Assembly (NCBI GenBank): GCA_027036915.1
Contig: JALWCD010000237.1
Span: 1 to 6,062 of the forward strand
DNA: 6,062 nt
Direction: 5' to 3'
DNA from: Thermodesulfatator sp.
Lineage (GTDB): Bacteria > Desulfobacterota > Thermodesulfobacteria > Thermodesulfobacteriales > Thermodesulfobacteriaceae
Shown piece by piece: positions 1 to 5,908 of this stretch; the first letter of the stretch is position 1, and each line of letters starts with the position of its first letter. The position numbers and the translations under genes were made by a program. Below the pieces are notes generated by a model, which was not told the DNA's origin, ran no database searches, and saw only the letters and a program-made list of their open reading frames with translations.

Positions 1-1094
1 TCAAGAGGCTTGGAGAGGAGCAGCTCCACCGCCGGGGTCCGCCCGCCTCCGCACTCCAGATAGAGATCGTCTTTTCGTACCCGCTCGCCCTCGAAGGCCG
101 GAGCGTAGGCCACCGGGATGTCCAGCTTGACCGTGGTGACCTTGAGGCCCCGGACCTCGATGGCCCGATCCACGATTTCCTCATGCGGCACTTTGGAGAC
201 CACGTGTTCATAAGTGCAGATCCCGTAAGGTTTGATCTCCGGCTCGTCCCAGTCCGAGATCACCGGGAAGCCCCAGTTGATGGCGCCGGCCCCGTTGGCG
301 TACCACTCCTCCGAGATCGGCCCGAAGGTGATGGCGAAGGCGAAGGTCCGGTCCTTGTTGTAAAGGAGGTTCCCCATGTAATCGCCGGGTTTGATGCCCC
401 CGAAGGCCATGGCCACCCGGCAGGCGAACCCGATGGCGAAGACCACCGAGGTGTAATCCGGCCCGAAGGGAATGAGCCGGGTGGGCCAGCCCAGCTGGAC
501 CCCGGCCTCCCGAAGCATCTCCGGCATATAGCGTCCATCGGTATGATGATGCATGAAGACATAGAGGTTCTTTTCCTGGAGCTCCTGGGCGATCCTGACC
601 GCCGTTTCCTTGTCCGGCGGAGCTCCCAGAATGGCCGCAAAGCCGGGAGCCGTACCGTCCACGAACTCCACTCCGCGCTTCCGGAAGATCACGTCGTCGG
701 CCGCCCCGAGCCAGAGGTTCCCGTTCACGGGCTCCTCGGTCTTGGTGTAGAAGTTGGGGTCCTCAAGGTACCGGATGGCCTCAATGACCTCCTCCGCAAA
801 AAAAGTGGCCATTCCGGCATCCAGGGCCGGCCCCAGATACGGCGTCCAGAGCTCATCCTCCGGGATCGGCGGAAGTAACCTCCGGGCCTCCTCCAGCACC
901 TCCCCGCAATCTCCCAGCTTCTTCACCGGATACCCCAGCATGGCATAGATGATGGGAAGATAGTAGGCGGTGTTCGGAAAGGACACCTCCTTTTCCTTTC
1001 CGAATTTCTTCACCGCCTCCTCATATTTTTCCTGGGCCCGTTCCACAATCTTGTGAGCCCCGCGGATGGCCTTGGTGGCAATGATCTTCGACAT
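1..1094 (-). CDS. acsB: Acetyl-CoA synthase, CODH/ACS alpha subunit (N-terminal half, cut by window edge)
   Basis: AcsB condenses a corrinoid-bound methyl group, CO and CoA into acetyl-CoA in the cytoplasm, the last step of the Wood-Ljungdahl pathway. The frame is open from the ATG at 1094 to the window edge, giving 364 residues of a protein that is usually about 700-730. I recognise it by family landmarks recalled from the Moorella protein: NTAYYLP at residues 41-47, VKKLGD at 57-62, and the block APAFEGE at 331-337 followed by GGGRTP at 349-354. The visible part matches the N-terminal CODH-contacting domain and the start of the middle domain. The C-terminal cysteines that bind the Ni-containing A-cluster lie beyond the window, so catalytic competence cannot be judged. 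The start is set by a strong Shine-Dalgarno (AAGGAGGGG) 7 nt upstream. It follows the MetF-AcsD fusion gene with a 15-nt gap, as expected for a shared transcript. Confidence 0.95.
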   Translation of the reverse strand, partial: MSKIIATKAIRGAHKIVERAQEKYEEAVKKFGKEKEVSFPNTAYYLPIIYAMLGYPVKKLGDCGEVLEEARRLLPPIPEDELWTPYLGPALDAGMATFFAEEVIEAIRYLEDPNFYTKTEEPVNGNLWLGAADDVIFRKRGVEFVDGTAPGFAAILGAPPDKETAVRIAQELQEKNLYVFMHHHTDGRYMPEMLREAGVQLGWPTRLIPFGPDYTSVVFAIGFACRVAMAFGGIKPGDYMGNLLYNKDRTFAFAITFGPISEEWYANGAGAINWGFPVISDWDEPEIKPYGICTYEHVVSKVPHEEIVDRAIEVRGLKVTTVKLDIPVAYAPAFEGERVRKDDLYLECGGGRTPAVELLLSKPL

Positions 1095-1100
1095 ACCTCA

Positions 1101-1110
1101 ACCCCTCCTT
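1101..1110 (-). promoter_or_regulatory. Ribosome binding site of acsB
   Basis: On the minus strand the sequence is AAGGAGGGGT, followed by 6 nt and the ATG at 1094. It overlaps the last base of the TAA stop of the upstream gene, so acsB is probably translated right after it from one mRNA. It decides the acsB start, because no other ATG with a comparable site is near. Confidence 0.85.
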
Positions 1111-3542
1111 TAATTTTGTTGCATAAGCCCTCTAATTATCGTTCTTGTGAGTTCTATGGCCTTCGGATGACGCATGATGAAAAGATCCCCTCCGGCCAGG
1201 GCCAGGGCCACGGAGGTGATGGCTTCCATGAGGATACCACGGACTTCCTGGTCTCCCAGCAGATCGTCACTGGGCAGTCCCACCTCTTTGGTCTTCCAGA
1301 CCTCACGGCCCACGTTACAGATAAAAGGTACCTGAAGCTTGTCGTCCTGCGCGTAGAGGGCCGCAAGCCTTATCCGCTCCATAACCGAGTAGGTGTACTC
1401 CAGACCGTATCCCAGGGCCCCGATGGAGGGGTCCATGAGGATCTTGTCCAGCGCCACCCCGACGTTTTCCAGAAGGATGTTGAGCTGCTTGGCCAGGTTC
1501 ACATCGATGGGACTTGAGGCCACCACCGGAAGACCGTACCCCATGGCCGTAGCCCCGATGGTCCGGTGATTGGCCTCCTCCACCGGCCCGATCACCGCCC
1601 CGCGATCACCCAGGACTTCGGCCACCTCGCGCAGAACCTCTACATCCTTTTCCGCATGCCCCGCACCCCAGACGATCAGGGGCACATCCACGGCTTCCGC
1701 CACCTTCTCCACCACCTCCCGGGCGTGCTTGGCGTCCAGATTGAGATAGTTGGGATCGGTCCCCATGAGATAGATACAAACGGCCTCGGCCCCGTAAGTC
1801 TCCACACACTTTTTGGCCCAGGCCGCCGGGTCATCCAAGACATCCGCAAAATACCTGGTGAGGCTTTCCGGCCAGCCCTCCGGTTTCACGTCCAGGACTT
1901 CCATGGCGATCCGCGGCTCATGCCGCATCTCGCCTTCAAAGAGGTGGAAGGGCAGAACATTGGTTCCGCCCACCTTGAAGGCCTTCTCCCCTTTTCCGAT
2001 CTCCACCTCGCGGATAAAGGCCGTCCCGGGCTCCTTATAAAGGTCCTCCGGGAGACCGGCCGCCCGCTCGGAAAGCGGACGATACTCCCCGGAAAAGCCT
2101 CCCAGCTCGACCCCCTCGGCCGGAGGAGCCGGCGCAGGTTTCTCCTCCGGTTTGACCTCCTCCGGTTTTTCCTCGGGCTTCTCTTCCACCCGGGCTTCGA
2201 CCTTTTCCTCTTTCTTTGCTTCCGGTTCGGGTTTCTCTTCTTTGACTTCGGGCTTGGCCTCCTCCGCCGGAGGTCTGGCCTCCTCAATCGGGGGTTTCTC
2301 CTCTACCGGGGGCTTCTCTTCCGCCACTGGTTTCTCTTCCACCTTGACCTCAAGGCGCGGTACCTCCGGCACTTCTTCCGGCACCACCTCTCCGCCGAGG
2401 AGGGCCCTTTCGAGCCGGGCCAGGCTGTCGTGAAGGAGATTGATGCCCTCGCGCAGGGCCTCCATGCTCGAACGCACCGTGGAGAAGACCTCTTTGACCG
2501 CCTCGACCGGGATCTCGAGCTTCGGCGGAACCTCCTCCGGGACCTTTTCGGACGGCGGAGCCAGGACCTCCACGCGCTCCACGGGTTTTTCCACCTCCAC
2601 CGCGATGGGCGAACGCACCTCGGCCTCGAGCGGACGCGGATGAAGCCCCGCCCGCTTCACGATTTCAGGCACGGCCTCTTCCCACTCGATGGCCATGATG
2701 TGCACCCCGGCCACCCCGGGGATCTCCCGCACCTGCTGAATGATCTCCACCGCGATGTTGATCCCCTCCTCACGCTTGTCCTTGGCCTCCTTCAGACGCT
2801 TGAGGATCTCGTCCGGGACATCCAGCCCGGGCACGAAATATTTCATGTAGCGGGCCATCCCGAAGGACTTGGGAGGGGTAATACCCGCCAGGATGTAAGC
2901 CTTTTCGGTGAGACCGAGATCCCGGGCCATCTCCATGAACTTACGAAAACGCTCCACATTATAGACGATCTGGGTCTGTATAAATTCCGCCCCCGCCCGG
3001 ATCTTCTTCTCAAGTCTCTTCACCCGGAATTCGAAGGGGTCGGCAAAGGGGTTGGCCGCGGCCCCCAAGAAAAATTCCGGCCGGGCCCCGGTGAGCTCCT
3101 CCCCGCAGAGGAACTTCCCCTCGTCCCGCATTCCCCGCACCATGGCCAGGAGCTGGATGGAATCCAGATCGAAAACCCCCTTGGCCTCCGGGTGATTACC
3201 GAACTTCTGGTGATCACCGGTTATGCAGAGGAGATTCCGTATCCCCAGGGCCGCCGCCCCCAGGAGATCGGCCTGCATCCCGATCCGGTTCCGATCCCGG
3301 CAGGTCATCTGAATGACGGACTCCACCCCCTCGGCCATCACCAGGACCGCCGAGGCGATGGAGGACATCCTTACGATGGCCGTCTGACAATCGGTGATGT
3401 TGGCCGCGTCCACATACCCCTTGAGGATCCGGGCCTTGCGCCTTACCACTTCTCCGTCGGCGCTTTTGGGAGGCCCGATCTCCGCGGTAACCGCAAAGTG
3501 CCCTTCGGAAAGGACCCGATGCAGATGGCTTCTCGGTTCCAC
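1110..3542 (-). CDS. MetF-AcsD fusion: methylenetetrahydrofolate reductase joined to CODH/ACS corrinoid protein small (delta) subunit
   Basis: This is an 810-residue protein with two enzymatic parts. Residues 1-302 are a short MetF-type TIM barrel that reduces 5,10-methylene-THF to 5-methyl-THF using flavin. Landmarks are AEIGPPK at 20-26 (Glu21 aligns with the catalytic Glu of E. coli MetF), ITGDH at 107-111 (Asp110), TQIVYN at 190-195 and AGITPPKS at 219-226. Residues 303-477 are a linker: a likely amphipathic helix at about 346-384, then a Glu/Pro/Lys-rich stretch. Residues 478-810 are AcsD, the small corrinoid iron-sulfur protein subunit that carries the methyl group with AcsC. Landmarks are LPFHLFEGE at 530-538, KQLNIL at 685-690, DPSIGALGYG at 704-713, YSVMERIRL at 718-726 and MRHPKA at 790-795; the domain is about the length of free AcsD. 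The start is GTG, with AGGAGG 6 nt upstream. The gene lies between metV and acsB, which supports both halves. Free MetF and free AcsD are the usual forms, so the fusion is unusual. Confidence 0.93.
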   Translation of the reverse strand: MEPRSHLHRVLSEGHFAVTAEIGPPKSADGEVVRRKARILKGYVDAANITDCQTAIVRMSSIASAVLVMAEGVESVIQMTCRDRNRIGMQADLLGAAALGIRNLLCITGDHQKFGNHPEAKGVFDLDSIQLLAMVRGMRDEGKFLCGEELTGARPEFFLGAAANPFADPFEFRVKRLEKKIRAGAEFIQTQIVYNVERFRKFMEMARDLGLTEKAYILAGITPPKSFGMARYMKYFVPGLDVPDEILKRLKEAKDKREEGINIAVEIIQQVREIPGVAGVHIMAIEWEEAVPEIVKRAGLHPRPLEAEVRSPIAVEVEKPVERVEVLAPPSEKVPEEVPPKLEIPVEAVKEVFSTVRSSMEALREGINLLHDSLARLERALLGGEVVPEEVPEVPRLEVKVEEKPVAEEKPPVEEKPPIEEARPPAEEAKPEVKEEKPEPEAKKEEKVEARVEEKPEEKPEEVKPEEKPAPAPPAEGVELGGFSGEYRPLSERAAGLPEDLYKEPGTAFIREVEIGKGEKAFKVGGTNVLPFHLFEGEMRHEPRIAMEVLDVKPEGWPESLTRYFADVLDDPAAWAKKCVETYGAEAVCIYLMGTDPNYLNLDAKHAREVVEKVAEAVDVPLIVWGAGHAEKDVEVLREVAEVLGDRGAVIGPVEEANHRTIGATAMGYGLPVVASSPIDVNLAKQLNILLENVGVALDKILMDPSIGALGYGLEYTYSVMERIRLAALYAQDDKLQVPFICNVGREVWKTKEVGLPSDDLLGDQEVRGILMEAITSVALALAGGDLFIMRHPKAIELTRTIIRGLMQQN
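2112..2390 (-). repeat. Low-complexity Glu/Pro/Lys linker repeats inside the MetF-AcsD fusion
   Basis: This DNA encodes residues 385-477 of the fusion. The plus strand shows recurring TTCTCTTC/CTCCTC-type blocks, encoding degenerate units built on EEKP, which occurs seven times between residues 401 and 470, with variants such as EEARPP and EEAKPE. The units are not in exact register, so this is a degenerate repeat rather than a perfect tandem array. Such charged, proline-rich segments usually act as extended flexible tethers between domains. The frame stays open throughout, which argues that it is real coding sequence. Confidence 0.8.
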
Positions 3543-3548
3543 CGTCTC

Positions 3549-3554
3549 CCTCCT
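3549..3554 (-). promoter_or_regulatory. Ribosome binding site selecting the GTG start of metF-acsD
   Basis: AGGAGG on the minus strand stands 6 nt before the GTG at 3542. No ATG lies in frame near the beginning, and the conserved MetF motif AEIGPPK starts only 20 residues in. The GTG is therefore the credible start. The site lies in the 20-nt gap after the metV stop. Confidence 0.85.
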
Positions 3555-3562
3555 CTCTTACG

Positions 3563-4234
3563 TTATCCCATCTTCAGATCTTCCCTTACTCTCTCCCGGG
3601 GACCACCGTGTCCGGCCGGACGCCAGTCCTTGGCCGGAAAGAAGTTCATGAGACGATCCAGCTCTCCCCGGGCCGAAAGCCTCTCATAAATCTGATGCCA
3701 CACGCAGGGGACCTCCGGTCGAATCTCACAACGCCCGCCCTGCGAACCCCCGCAGGGACCATTCAGAAGATTCTTGGCGCACCGGGCGATGGGGCAGAGC
3801 CCCCCTGTAACATCCAGAATGCAGTCCCCACACCCCCGGCATTTCTCCTGCCACTCCCCCAGGGCCGGATTGGCCCCGTAAAAGGTGGTGTCCACCCCGG
3901 GATAGACCCGGATCTCCGGAAAGAGATCCGCTATCAGGTTCACCCCTACCCCGCAGGCCATGGAGACCACGGCCTCGTATTCCCGCGCCATATCCTTTAG
4001 GGGGGCCAGATACTCTGGATCGCACTGCCGAATAAAGGTGGCCTCGCCGGTCTTAAGCGGCCGGCCGGAGAGCTTGCGCGCCAGCCTCAGGGCCGCCGCC
4101 ATGGTCTCCACCTCCCGGTCGCCGCCCGCCGAACACACCGCCACACACCCCCGACACCCCAGAACCAGAACCCTCTCGTAGGGCTCTATGGCCTTGAGGA
4201 CCTTGGGAATCGGTCTCCTCTCTGCAATTATCAT
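3563..4234 (-). CDS. metV: MetV-type zinc/iron-sulfur subunit of methylenetetrahydrofolate reductase
   Basis: MetV is the partner of the short MetF found in acetogens and related anaerobes; it carries metal centres that pass electrons to the MetF flavin. The 223-residue product is Cys-rich: CRGC plus Cys34 near the N-terminus (Cys27, 30, 34), then Cys71 and Cys94. A cluster follows at Cys132, 135, 138 (KCRGCGDC), 147 and 152, and then NGPCGG at 158-163 with Cys169 and Cys177. The NGPCGG...CE signature is typical of the family once annotated as the MTHFR C-terminal domain. No transmembrane segment or signal peptide is visible, so the protein is cytoplasmic. The ATG at 4234 is preceded by GAGGAG 9 nt upstream, which overlaps the stop of the upstream gene. 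It sits directly before metF-acsD, repeating the metV-metF order known from Moorella. The exact division of cysteines between Zn and Fe-S sites is not readable from sequence alone. Confidence 0.9.
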   Translation of the reverse strand: MIIAERRPIPKVLKAIEPYERVLVLGCRGCVAVCSAGGDREVETMAAALRLARKLSGRPLKTGEATFIRQCDPEYLAPLKDMAREYEAVVSMACGVGVNLIADLFPEIRVYPGVDTTFYGANPALGEWQEKCRGCGDCILDVTGGLCPIARCAKNLLNGPCGGSQGGRCEIRPEVPCVWHQIYERLSARGELDRLMNFFPAKDWRPAGHGGPRERVREDLKMG

Positions 4235-4247
4235 TTTGCCTTTCTCC

Positions 4248-4631
4248 TCAAGACTTAGACTTCATATTTAAAGCTGTTTCAAAAGTACGGCGAACCTCCT
4301 CCATGAAAGGCCCGGTGTCCAGTCGCGGAAGGAAGGCGAATCGCACCCGCTCCGGCTCAAGCCCGATCTCCTCAAGGATCTTCCTGGCCCCGAGCACCTT
4401 CTTTTCCGCTCGCAGGCTTCCCGAAAGATTATGGCACCTGTCCTTCTCGCAGCCGGCCACCAGCACCGCCTCCGCCCCTTCCTCAAAGGTCTTTAAAATG
4501 TCCGCCACCTCGATGTGCCCGGAACAGGGATACCTTTTGAGAATCACCTCTCCGGGAATTCCCCGGAAGTCTTCCTCCCCCGCCTGGTTGGTGTAATGGC
4601 AGCAAAGAACACCAATGGTTATGTTCGCCAT
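4248..4631 (-). CDS. Small divergent MvhD/FlpD-like iron-sulfur protein
   Basis: The 127-residue product belongs by pattern to the hydrogenase iron-sulfur subunit (MvhD/FrhD delta) family. The best landmark is VLVAGCEKDRCH at residues 56-67, which parallels the GG(C/U)HxGxCHY site of true MvhD. It is followed by a basic helix, and RVRFAFL at 95-101 parallels the RLEW segment. Cysteines are at 10, 11, 36, 61 and 66. The usual N-terminal CNWC motif is replaced by LCCHYTN, so ligand spacing differs from standard MvhD. It is a second, Cys-type copy in the operon, next to the Sec-type mvhD upstream. Its start codon overlaps the stop of the preceding gene by one base (TGATG), indicating translational coupling. 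It ends 13 nt before metV. A role as electron connector between the HdrC-like protein and MetV is inferred from position only. Confidence 0.75.
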   Translation of the reverse strand: MANITIGVLCCHYTNQAGEEDFRGIPGEVILKRYPCSGHIEVADILKTFEEGAEAVLVAGCEKDRCHNLSGSLRAEKKVLGARKILEEIGLEPERVRFAFLPRLDTGPFMEEVRRTFETALNMKSKS

Positions 4632-5182
4632 CAGACCGCCACCCCCACCTTCAAGATCTCGAATTCGGCCGCCGGTTTAAGCTCGATGGCCCGGGCCGGA
4701 CATTCCCGCACGCAGATTCCACAGGCGTGACACTTGGCCGGGTCAATCACCGCATAACCCTCCTGCCTGATTTCCGGAGCCCCGAAGGGGCAGACCCGCA
4801 CACAGGTAAGACAGACCACACACTTTCCGGGATTAACCCGGGCCAGACGTCCGGCCTCAAACAGGGTCTCCTCACTGGCCAGCCCTGTCTTCAGGGCATA
4901 GGCCCGCAGGGCCCGGATGACCTCCGCGGGCTTGACTTCCATGGGGCAAACCGGCACGCAGCTTTCGCACTGGGAACAATACCAGAGAAGCTCTCCTCCG
5001 AAGAGTTTCTCCTTGAGCCCCAGAATGGTGGCGTGCACGATCACCCGGGGATCAAAGTCTTTCCGGACCTTTTTCACCGGACAGATCCCCGAACAGGCCC
5101 CACACCGAAAACACTGACTGTAAGTCTCCGGTAATCCCTCCACCTCGGGCAACCATTCCCTTGACAGTTCCAGACGCATCAT
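4631..5182 (-). CDS. HdrC-like protein with a fused two-cluster ferredoxin domain (four [4Fe-4S] motifs)
   Basis: The 183-residue product has four complete CxxCxxCxxxC motifs. Those at Cys24/27/30/34 and Cys69/72/75/79 lie in an HdrC-type domain (QCFRCGACSGICP and the YCSQCESCVPVCP region). Those at Cys121/124/127/131 and Cys151/154/157/161 lie in a bacterial ferredoxin-type domain. HdrC relays electrons between HdrA and its partner in heterodisulfide-reductase-type complexes; here it probably relays electrons between HdrA/MvhD and the MetVF reductase. It has no membrane segments. The start is ATG at 5182; its ATGA overlaps the mvhD stop by 4 nt, with a purine-rich site (GGAGAAGGGG) just upstream. 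A second ATG follows at once at 5179, but the overlapping one is preferred. No HdrB (CCG-domain) gene accompanies it in this window. It could also be called simply a 4Fe-4S polyferredoxin, but the first half looks like HdrC. Confidence 0.85.
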   Translation of the reverse strand: MMRLELSREWLPEVEGLPETYSQCFRCGACSGICPVKKVRKDFDPRVIVHATILGLKEKLFGGELLWYCSQCESCVPVCPMEVKPAEVIRALRAYALKTGLASEETLFEAGRLARVNPGKCVVCLTCVRVCPFGAPEIRQEGYAVIDPAKCHACGICVRECPARAIELKPAAEFEILKVGVAV

Positions 5183-5895
5183 TTCTTCCCCTTCTCCAGA
5201 GAATTAAGGATCCCGGCCAGCTCGTCCTCGCTCGCCCCGGTGGCCTCCTTCAGGGCCTCAAGACTCTGCGGTCCCTGGGCCAGGAGTTCCTTCACCTCGG
5301 CCTCGAAGATCCTCTTACGGATCTGCGGCACCAGTTTCTTCTCCACCAGCTGAGAAATGTTTTCCGGGCTGTAGTCCCCGAGCTTCTTTATCTCCTTGGC
5401 CAGGTTCCCGTACTGGGCCCGGAATTGCATATTCTGACAGAGTTTGCGGGCCGCTTCAAGCCTGAAACGCAGCCTTTCCCGGGAAAGCCCTTCCCTCTCC
5501 CCGAGGGGACCGAGTTCCCGGATGCGGGCCGTAAAGTCCGTAAGGAGCTTCACGAACCTCGGCCCTTCGGCCGCCGAGGCCCAGTCGAGGTAAAACCTCT
5601 CCCTCTGGACCCCCACCGTATCGAGGATCCGTCTCACCGTCTCCGCCATGACCAGAGCTTCGTAATTACCAGACTGGTAATGACATTCCCCGAGGTGTCA
5701 CCCGCCCACGAAGACCCCGTCCGAGCCCACATAGAAGGCTTCAACCACAAAACGGGGATCCATACGACCCGTACACATAATCCGGATGACCCGGTTGTTC
5801 GGCGGATAACTGAACCGGGCCACCCCGGCCGAATCCGCCGCCGCATAACAGCACCAGTTACATAGAAAACTGAGGATTCTCGGCTCAAATCCCAT
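5179..5895 (-). CDS. mvhD: Sec-containing MvhD-type hydrogenase/Hdr iron-sulfur subunit (UGA at codon 66 read as selenocysteine)
   Basis: MvhD links HdrA to an electron donor or acceptor through a [2Fe-2S] centre. Read through one in-frame TGA (5698-5700), the gene gives 238 residues. The N-terminus has LCNWCCY at residues 11-17, and CTGRMDP at 41-47. The active site reads GGU66HLGECHY, where standard MvhD has Cys, followed by SGNYEALVMAETVRR and LDWASAAEG at about 103-111. These parts are contiguous family motifs split by the TGA, in the same frame. The downstream part has no Shine-Dalgarno before its first ATG (5649), so it is not an independent gene. TGA is also the normal stop of this gene and of two others here, so the code is not reassigned. 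Residues from about 133 form an extra C-terminal region ending in a possible winged-helix-like fold. Start ATG at 5895, 11 nt after hdrA. The alternative is a nonsense mutation, which I consider unlikely. VhuD selenoproteins of methanogens are a known precedent. Confidence 0.9.
5661..5685 (-). promoter_or_regulatory. Candidate bacterial SECIS hairpin for mvhD
   Basis: Directly downstream of the UGA on the mRNA strand, ATTACCA and TGGTAAT form a perfect 7-bp stem around a GUC loop (5665-5681). After one C/U mismatch the stem extends by U-A, G-C and U-G pairs. The loop begins 23 nt after the UGA and its first base is G, both within the rules described for bacterial SECIS elements. It lies inside the coding sequence, as bacterial SECIS elements do. 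SelB binding itself cannot be shown from sequence. Confidence 0.75.
5698..5700 (-). other. In-frame UGA selenocysteine codon in mvhD
   Basis: The codon context on the minus strand is GTG GGC GGG TGA CAC CTC, encoding VGG-U-HL. The frame before and after is identical, and the flanking residues are the conserved MvhD site where the family otherwise has Cys. Read as stop, it would remove the second conserved Cys (Cys71) and the rest of the fold. Confidence 0.88.
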
Positions 5896-5900
5896 ACCGG

Positions 5901-5908
5901 CCCTCCTT
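5901..5908 (-). promoter_or_regulatory. Ribosome binding site of mvhD
   Basis: AAGGAGGG on the minus strand lies 5 nt before the ATG at 5895 and overlaps the TAA stop of hdrA. It fixes the mvhD start and shows that the gene is actively translated from the hdrA transcript, which argues against a decaying pseudogene. Confidence 0.8.

Noticed and set aside
183..878. A 231-codon plus-strand open frame
   Set aside because: It lies fully opposite the acsB frame, which has family motifs and a good ribosome site. The product resembles nothing and has antisense-type composition.
1095..1109. A promoter or terminator between metF-acsD and acsB
   Set aside because: The gap is only 15 nt, filled mostly by the acsB ribosome site; no hairpin or promoter-like boxes fit there.
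1566..3689. A 707-codon open frame on the plus strand opposite the MetF-AcsD gene
   Set aside because: It is antisense to a protein with clear MetF and AcsD motifs. Its product is biased (rich in His, Arg, Leu, Gly, Pro) with no recognisable domain. The strong C/G third-base bias of the real gene removes stops from the opposite strand.
5179..5649. A separate 156-residue gene downstream of the UGA
   Set aside because: There is no Shine-Dalgarno before its ATG, and its first residues (MAETVRR, then LDWASAAEG) are internal MvhD sequence. It is the second part of the selenoprotein.
5665..5681. The ATTACCA/TGGTAAT palindrome as an operator or transcription terminator
   Set aside because: It lies within coding sequence, is short, has no following U-tract on the mRNA strand, and is placed exactly as a SECIS would be.
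5698..5700. Genome-wide reassignment of UGA, or an mvhD pseudogene
   Set aside because: UGA ends mvhD itself, the HdrC-like gene and the small MvhD-like gene, and Trp is encoded by TGG, so the code is standard. The frame beyond the UGA is intact and conserved, with a SECIS-like hairpin, unlike a decaying gene.
5634..5888. An 84-codon minus-strand frame running across the mvhD UGA
   Set aside because: It is in a different register from the MvhD motifs and overlaps them completely; its product shows no family features.
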